NCBI GenBank assembly: GCA_022579005.1
Contig: MU401470.1
Span: 1 to 64,000 of the forward strand
Reading direction: 5' to 3'
DNA from: Poronia punctata
Taxonomy: Eukaryota; Ascomycota; Sordariomycetes; Xylariales; Xylariaceae
Length of the DNA stretch: 64,000 nucleotides
Of the stretch, positions 59,183 through 64,000 are shown one piece after another. The notes below the pieces were generated by a model. The model was not told the origin of the DNA. It did no database searches and saw nothing but the letters and a program-made list of their open reading frames with translations. The translations under genes were made by a program, and so were the position numbers. Each line of letters starts with the position of its first letter. The first letter of the stretch is position 1.

Positions 59183-60874
59183 CTATAACTTGGCCTTATT
59201 AGCCTCGTCCAGCGAACACGGACCATCCCTCATCTCAACAAGTTCCTTCCTTACTATCTTACCCGTCGGATTCTTAGGCAGATGATCGACCTGCCACACA
59301 CCACCCCTGAGCTTCTTATACCCGCTAACCTCCCTATCCACATCCCGATGAATATCCCTAAGCGCCCGCCTTTGTTCCTCCACAGTCTTGAAACTATCCT
59401 CCTTCAACACCACCCAAGCAGTAGGCAACTCCGTAAGCTGGCCCTCATCCCACGTAGCCCCCACCCCACCCTCAACAACATGCGGATGCGCATTAACCAA
59501 CGCCTCAATCTCGGCAGGCGAGACCTGAAACCCCTTATACTTGATGAGATCCTTCGTCCGTCCCACCACACTGACAAATCCCCGGGATGAATCAATCATA
59601 CACACGTCCCCCGTATTATACCATCCCCCGCCTAGCGGGAATGCTTTCGCGTTAGCTTCCTCATTAAACGCGTATCCCGGCGTGATATTCGGTCCGCGGA
59701 TCCAAAGTTCTCCCGGTCCACCAATCGGTGCATCCTCGACCGTGTTTTCGCGCTTGAGACATGCTTCGATCCCCGGGAGTAACCGGCCGGTTGAGCGGTC
59801 GTCGGGTAGAATCTCCCCGTACCGCTGATATGCTACGTACCCCGCTGCCTCCGTCATGCCGTAGACTTGGTTCAGGCGCCACGGCGCGCGGGAAAGTAAT
59901 TTGGTAGTGATGGCTGCGGGTAAGTGACCCCCTACATTGATGACTTTTGCTTGGGAAAAATCGTGCTTCTCGTAGAGAGTCTCGTCCGCGTTGGCCAGTT
60001 GTAGAACTACACTTGGCACGCCTTGAAAAAAGGTCGCGCGGGTGGAGGATATCAGGGAGACGTATTCGGGGAAATCGTACGCGGGCATCGCGTGTATGAA
60101 CATGCCCGTCCAGGGGGCCAGGAATAACGGCACGGTGGTATTCCCGATATGTGTCCAGGGAGTGAATGCCACGCAGCGGGATCCCGGGGAGAAGATTTCG
60201 GGATCCCGATGGAGGAGTTGGTGACAGTTGGATACGAAGTTGAAGTGGGTTAGCTGGACGCCTTTCGGGTGGCCGGTCGTTCCGGATGAGAGGTGGATTG
60301 TGGCTAGACGGGTTTTTGTGTCGTTGTAGTGAGGGATTGGTAACTGGGTTTGATTTTTGGAAGAAAGGAAAGATGTAGGGATGTGTAGTAGTAGTTTTGT
60401 TGTTGTTTTTGTTTTTGTTTTCGGTCGCGTGATTATGGTTATGATTTCCTTAGGGGGTGAAATACCCGATATCGCAACCGCTTCTTCCACAGAAGCCAAC
60501 ACTTCCCCGTAGGCGATGATGTAATCCGGCCGAGTCACGCCTAACCCGTGGGCCATCTCGGCCGGTTTCAGCGCATGGTTTATGGGACAGACGACGCCGC
60601 CTGTCCAGAGGATGGCGTGGACGATTTCGAGAAAGTCGACGCTGTTGGGTAGGATTATCGCCCATCGCGCCTGGTCGGTCGGGGAGAGTTTTTTCACCAG
60701 ACCACTTGCTAGGGTCCCGGCATTCTCGCGCAGTTTCCCGAGGGTTAGGCTGCGGTTTGTGAGGTTGTCTGTGGCGATTAGATGGGATGGGGGAAGCGGG
60801 GAGGCGTGCAGGAGTTCGGTTAGGTTGAGGGATGTGGGGATTTTGATTTCTTCGGGGGATTTGTAGATGTGCAT
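59183..60874 (-). CDS. Peroxisomal acyl-CoA synthetase-like (4-coumarate-CoA ligase family) enzyme
   Basis: The 563-aa single-exon product is an ANL-superfamily adenylating enzyme. It should activate a carboxylic acid with ATP and join it to CoA. The AMP-binding motif SSGTTGHPKGVQLTH is at ~196-210. Later come YGMTEAAGY, YNTGDVCMID, GRTKDLIKYKGFQVSPAEIE and the C-terminal PKNPTGKIVRKEL, whose Lys is the catalytic lysine of the family. It ends in AKL, a canonical PTS1 peroxisomal signal. A Thr/Lys-rich insertion (RPKTKTKTTTK) lies at ~150-160. The start is the ATG at 60874. It is divergent from the SKL-ending enoyl-CoA hydratase 1.5 kb away, which supports a peroxisomal acyl-CoA pathway. The substrate (fatty, aromatic or polyketide-type acid) cannot be told from sequence. 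Confidence 0.9.
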   Translation of the reverse strand: MHIYKSPEEIKIPTSLNLTELLHASPLPPSHLIATDNLTNRSLTLGKLRENAGTLASGLVKKLSPTDQARWAIILPNSVDFLEIVHAILWTGGVVCPINHALKPAEMAHGLGVTRPDYIIAYGEVLASVEEAVAISGISPPKEIITIITRPKTKTKTTTKLLLHIPTSFLSSKNQTQLPIPHYNDTKTRLATIHLSSGTTGHPKGVQLTHFNFVSNCHQLLHRDPEIFSPGSRCVAFTPWTHIGNTTVPLFLAPWTGMFIHAMPAYDFPEYVSLISSTRATFFQGVPSVVLQLANADETLYEKHDFSQAKVINVGGHLPAAITTKLLSRAPWRLNQVYGMTEAAGYVAYQRYGEILPDDRSTGRLLPGIEACLKRENTVEDAPIGGPGELWIRGPNITPGYAFNEEANAKAFPLGGGWYNTGDVCMIDSSRGFVSVVGRTKDLIKYKGFQVSPAEIEALVNAHPHVVEGGVGATWDEGQLTELPTAWVVLKEDSFKTVEEQRRALRDIHRDVDREVSGYKKLRGGVWQVDHLPKNPTGKIVRKELVEMRDGPCSLDEANKAKL

Positions 60875-62341
60875 TTTTCTTTTCTTCTTCTCCTTTTGTG
60901 GTTGTTTATGGAGGCGGGAAATGCAGAATCTCTTTCAGTAGTGATTCAGCCTGGGTGTTGATGGAGATACAGTCGTTTTGCCGTATAATTCAAGGCCCCG
61001 GGTGGAAAAATAGGGTAGTTTTCGGAGCTCCGGGCGTAAATAATCTCCACCGCCGGGTTCACGAGTAACGAGGTATTATTATTATTATGGCTGTCTGGCT
61101 ACGAGAACGAGCATCAAACAATTCAACACTCATCAATAACAACTGATTTACTCGTAGGTACAGTACGAGTAGGTAGGTAGGTAGTCCTAGAAATCAAAGA
61201 CAGGTGACAAGCTGTGTCGTAAACTTTTTTTTTTCTTTTCTATTCTTGCGTCGGACAACTTCTAAGATAGACGTTAAAATTCTACTACTACTTTCGTCGG
61301 ACAACGGTAACGCGGATCGGATGCTGATCAATACTTGTTATAGGATCGTCAACTGTCTAGCGTCGCATAAGGTTGCGTAACACGAAATTGGGTCTTTTTT
61401 GGGGGCCCTTGAAGATAGTTCTCGTACGTACGAGTACGAGTACACCTACGTTGATAAAATATTCGGGGGCCCTCTAGTAACGTATAAACACAAATGCATA
61501 AAAGTAAATGAAAAAGATAAATCATGTATTGCTACAACTGAGTACCGTATATCGTAGAGTAAACAACGGTCTTGGAGGTAGGCAGATCCGATCGCATGGT
61601 CTTGCAACTTTCAGAGCGATCGCGCTATCTTTTTTTACTCATAATAGAAACACATGAGATATTACGTGTACTCGGTACACATACTCGTACGGACGCGTCC
61701 CGTACAGAAGACCAAAGCTATTAACGGCACGTTATACTTCTTCAAGCAGGTATCCCGGCAATCTCATCAATCACCAATTGTAGATTCCTCCGGGTTTAAG
61801 AAAGTTCATCTGCATGGAAATAAAATGATCAACAAAAGAGTGAAAAAAGTCATGATTAGCTTAGCTTCCCTTGGCAAAGGAGTTGGAACCAATACCGGGC
61901 AACAGCTGGTACCGAGCTGACAAAAATCCCTGGTAAATGCCGTGATGTGGGTGCTGCGATTTCTGTATACGTACAAGTTTCACCTATTCGGGGTAGGTGA
62001 TGCGGACGTTATTAGCGTTATCCAGCCGAGGCACCAAAAGGTCAGCAAGTACGAGTACGGTAAACGCTATGTTGAACCAGGTTTTGGTAAATTTTGGTAT
62101 CGAAGCGTTGTGACATGTTTTTAGGTTACATTTCTACGTGTGATCAAGAGAGCTGCAAACGTGGGAATAAATTTACCGGCATTACGCCATTTTGCAGGGC
62201 TTCCACGAGGTCACTTCCAAACATAGCCTACCTCTCGTATATTCTGCGAATGTACTTTGTTACCTACGAATAAGCCTAGTCTGGGCGATTGCATATTACT
62301 TACCTATACAATATCGTTGTTCGTCAGATCAAACAACAAAA
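60875..62341. promoter_or_regulatory. Shared divergent promoter of the two peroxisomal genes
   Basis: This 1.47-kb region lies between two divergent PTS1 genes. It contains CCGAGG (62026-62031), the reverse complement of the CCTCGG core bound by FarA/FarB-type fatty-acid regulators, 311 bp before the hydratase ATG. It also has a CCAAT at 61778 and many TACGAGTA/TACTCGTA motifs. No coding frame is supported. CCTCGG also occurs by chance elsewhere, so control by FarA is a suggestion only. Confidence 0.4.
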
Positions 62342-63175
62342 ATGGCCGGGCCAACGGAGACACCTCCGCCGCCAACGCCAACATTTCTAAAGCTGTCGTA
62401 TCCGGCCTCGAGGGTTCTTCTTGTACGGATGGACCGTCCGGAAGCCCTCAATGCCATGACAACAGCATCACAATGGGAGATGGACGCGGTATGGAAATGG
62501 TTCGACCTGGAACCTCGTCTCAGCGTGGCCATCATCACAGGCACCGGCCGAGCCTTTTCCGCAGGAGCAGATCTGAAGGAGTGGAACGGGTCGATGGCGG
62601 ATGAGGCGGACCCCAAGAGACGCATGGGCAACGCGCCAGCCTTTAAGCCGTTAAGTCGTAGACTCGGCAAGAAGCCCGTCATCGCGGCCGTCAACGGGCT
62701 CGCCATGGGTGGCGGTTGCGAGTTTGTTGTTAATTGCGACCTCGTCATAGCCGCAGAGGACGCTTACTTCGGCCTGCCCGAAGTGAAGAGGGGGCTCGCG
62801 GCCATAGGCGGTGCCCTGCCCCGGCTCATACGCACCCTCGGGTTGCAAAGAGCGTCCGAGCTAGCGCTCACGGGGCGCAATGTCTCGGCGCAGGAGATGT
62901 TTCAATGGGGATTGGTCAACAAGGTCGTGCCCAGGGAACAGGTGGTGTCCGAGGCCGTCCGATACGCAGAGATGATTGCGCGTAATAGTCCCGATGCCAT
63001 CATCTGTACCCGTGCCGGACTGCGACAAGGCTGGGAGACGGCCAGCGTGGAGAGGGCTGTCGAGTGGACGCTCGAGAAGGAGTTTGCCGAACTACAGCGG
63101 GGGGAGAATATCCGCGAGGGCCTCAGGGCGTTTACGGAAAAGAGAGAGCCGCAATGGAAGGGGAGCAAACTCTAA
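62342..63175 (+). CDS. Peroxisomal enoyl-CoA hydratase/isomerase
   Basis: The product is a 277-aa crotonase-superfamily protein. The start is the ATG at 62342 (MAGPTETPPP) with A at -3; the frame continues upstream without another ATG. The CoA-binding/oxyanion block FSAGADLKEW is at ~72-81 and NGLAMGGGCEFVVNCDL at ~118-134. Both acidic residues used by hydratases are present: Glu127 (CEF) and Glu147 (LPE). True 2-enoyl-CoA hydration is therefore likely, rather than isomerisation only. The C-terminus is SKL, the strongest form of PTS1, so it should work in peroxisomes. Divergent pairing with the AKL-ending CoA ligase suggests activation followed by beta-oxidation-type steps on the same acyl chain. 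The remaining beta-oxidation enzymes are not in this window. Confidence 0.92.
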   Translation: MAGPTETPPPPTPTFLKLSYPASRVLLVRMDRPEALNAMTTASQWEMDAVWKWFDLEPRLSVAIITGTGRAFSAGADLKEWNGSMADEADPKRRMGNAPAFKPLSRRLGKKPVIAAVNGLAMGGGCEFVVNCDLVIAAEDAYFGLPEVKRGLAAIGGALPRLIRTLGLQRASELALTGRNVSAQEMFQWGLVNKVVPREQVVSEAVRYAEMIARNSPDAIICTRAGLRQGWETASVERAVEWTLEKEFAELQRGENIREGLRAFTEKREPQWKGSKL

Positions 63176-64000
63176 ATTCCAGACCTATATCCATCTGGAC
63201 TCGACTTTAACCACCTAGATAATTCATCTTCTAACTCGTTACCGGGCCTTTGGTAATAGCCCGAGTTAATTCCGAGTGTGTCTTTTTCTCTATCGCCAAT
63301 GGAAAAATGAACTTGCCTTCTTTGTATTAACCTAGGTACAGATGAAATAAGATCTGCTGTCGGGCTAATCCATTGTATTCGTCAATGGCTGATATCCTCG
63401 AGTCATGTAAAAGATTGCCTGTCGATCACTTCTGTACCCGGCTTGGTTTAACCCGGACATAAAAATTGCCGATGATTATTAATATCCGTCTGTTGATAAC
63501 ATCTTTCTGTATGTAACGTCCATAGTACAATCGGAGGTGTAGTTAGCGACACTAGACCGTACGGGTACTATGCGTAAGTACGTGTAGTTCAAGGCAAGGC
63601 GACACGAATGCAGAAAACTTCTACCATGGAGTTTTGTTAACAGTTGCAATGCGGTTGCAATTGCCTACCATCTTTGCAGGTGGTGTCAAACCGTTGACAG
63701 GAAGTCGCGGCCGCGACTTCCTGGGTTGGTAATGACACTGCCTATCCTTTCCGGCTTGTGCTCCCGCAGTCGGAACAGCCGCTGCTGTTGTTACACAGTC
63801 ACCCTCTCAATCAATTCTTCTCCACGCAGACAAAAATACAGAAGAAACTCGTTCGATGGCGGATACAAGCTAAATAACACTAATCCATCTTGTCGGGATA
63901 AGAGTAAACTTTATCCTACACAAGCCCACAAGGTGACAAGTCTCCACCAGAAACGATGATGAATCTGTCAGGCTATCTTGCCCGGTGCAGTTTGGTCGAA
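63176..64000. other. Intergenic stretch to the window end
   Basis: No gene was supported. It contains the 26-bp palindrome at 63698-63723. A gene may begin beyond 64000. Confidence 0.4.
63698..63723. repeat. Perfect 26-bp palindrome
   Basis: The half-site CAGGAAGTCGCGG is followed immediately by its exact reverse complement, with no spacer and a CGGCCG centre. The right half continues into GACTTCCTGGGTTGG, which matches a repeat unit at about 38244-38258 (GACCTCCTGGGTTGG). Confidence 0.85.

Noticed and set aside
58973..59188. Lysine-rich frames over the GAAAAA repeat
   Set aside because: They are a direct product of the microsatellite; they sit in the 3' flank of two convergent genes.
62192..62341. 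N-terminal 50-codon extension of the enoyl-CoA hydratase
   Set aside because: It begins only with TTG and has no ATG. The ATG at 62342 has a good context and gives the normal family length.
1..64000. CRISPR arrays, bacterial operons, biosynthetic megasynthases
   Set aside because: None are present: no regular spacer repeats, and the genes are eukaryotic and intron-bearing. No polyketide or peptide synthetase domains were seen.

Overview
The window looks like a piece of a filamentous ascomycete (Pezizomycotina) chromosome, probably Sordariomycetes. The genes carry short introns of about 50-155 nt with GT..AG ends and CTAAC/CTGAC-type branch sites. They include a bimC-type kinesin-5, a UTP4, a fungal XLF/Nej1, a BIM1/X325 copper protein and a vacuolar HMT1-type ABC transporter. 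The first 4.3 kb is an extremely AT-rich, TpA-dominated block, as repeat-induced point mutation (RIP) produces. Species-level placement is not possible from sequence reading alone.

Layout. 1-4340: RIP-like AT block, ending in an imperfect inverted repeat. 6.3-16.1 kb: three minus-strand genes (XLF/Nej1, a DUF155/RMD1-type membrane protein, and a large disordered protein with a Cys-rich tail). 20.0-21.7 kb: a PAF-acetylhydrolase/lipase (minus). 25.5-29.2 kb: kinesin-5 (plus). 29.8-32.6 kb: UTP4 (minus), whose first intron is best read as GC-AG. 33.4-37.2 kb: a GrpB-family protein (plus), an initiator tRNA-Met, a 98-aa repeat protein, a degenerate tRNA-like sequence and a 356-aa fungal protein (all minus). 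40.3-42.1 kb: a protein kinase (plus). 42.6-43.4 kb: a GPI-anchored X325 protein rebuilt from three exons (minus). 44.7-45.6 kb: an acidic hypothetical protein (minus). 46.2-47.25 kb: two copies of a tRNA-derived SINE-like element. 51.1-52.4 kb: a bZIP-ankyrin protein (plus). 55.9-58.8 kb: a nine-exon ABC transporter (plus). 59.2-60.9 kb: an acyl-CoA synthetase-like enzyme ending in AKL (minus). 62.3-63.2 kb: an enoyl-CoA hydratase ending in SKL (plus).

Most genes are unrelated housekeeping functions: DNA end joining, mitosis, ribosome biogenesis and translation initiation. The one pair with a clear functional link is the divergent CoA ligase / enoyl-CoA hydratase pair. Both proteins carry peroxisomal targeting tripeptides and share one intergenic region, so they probably act in sequence on an acyl-CoA in peroxisomes. 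Intergenic DNA is long (up to about 3.8 kb) and rich in AGGTAGGTA and TACTCGTA/TACGAGTA motifs. All gene models are from reading splice sites by eye, without transcript evidence.
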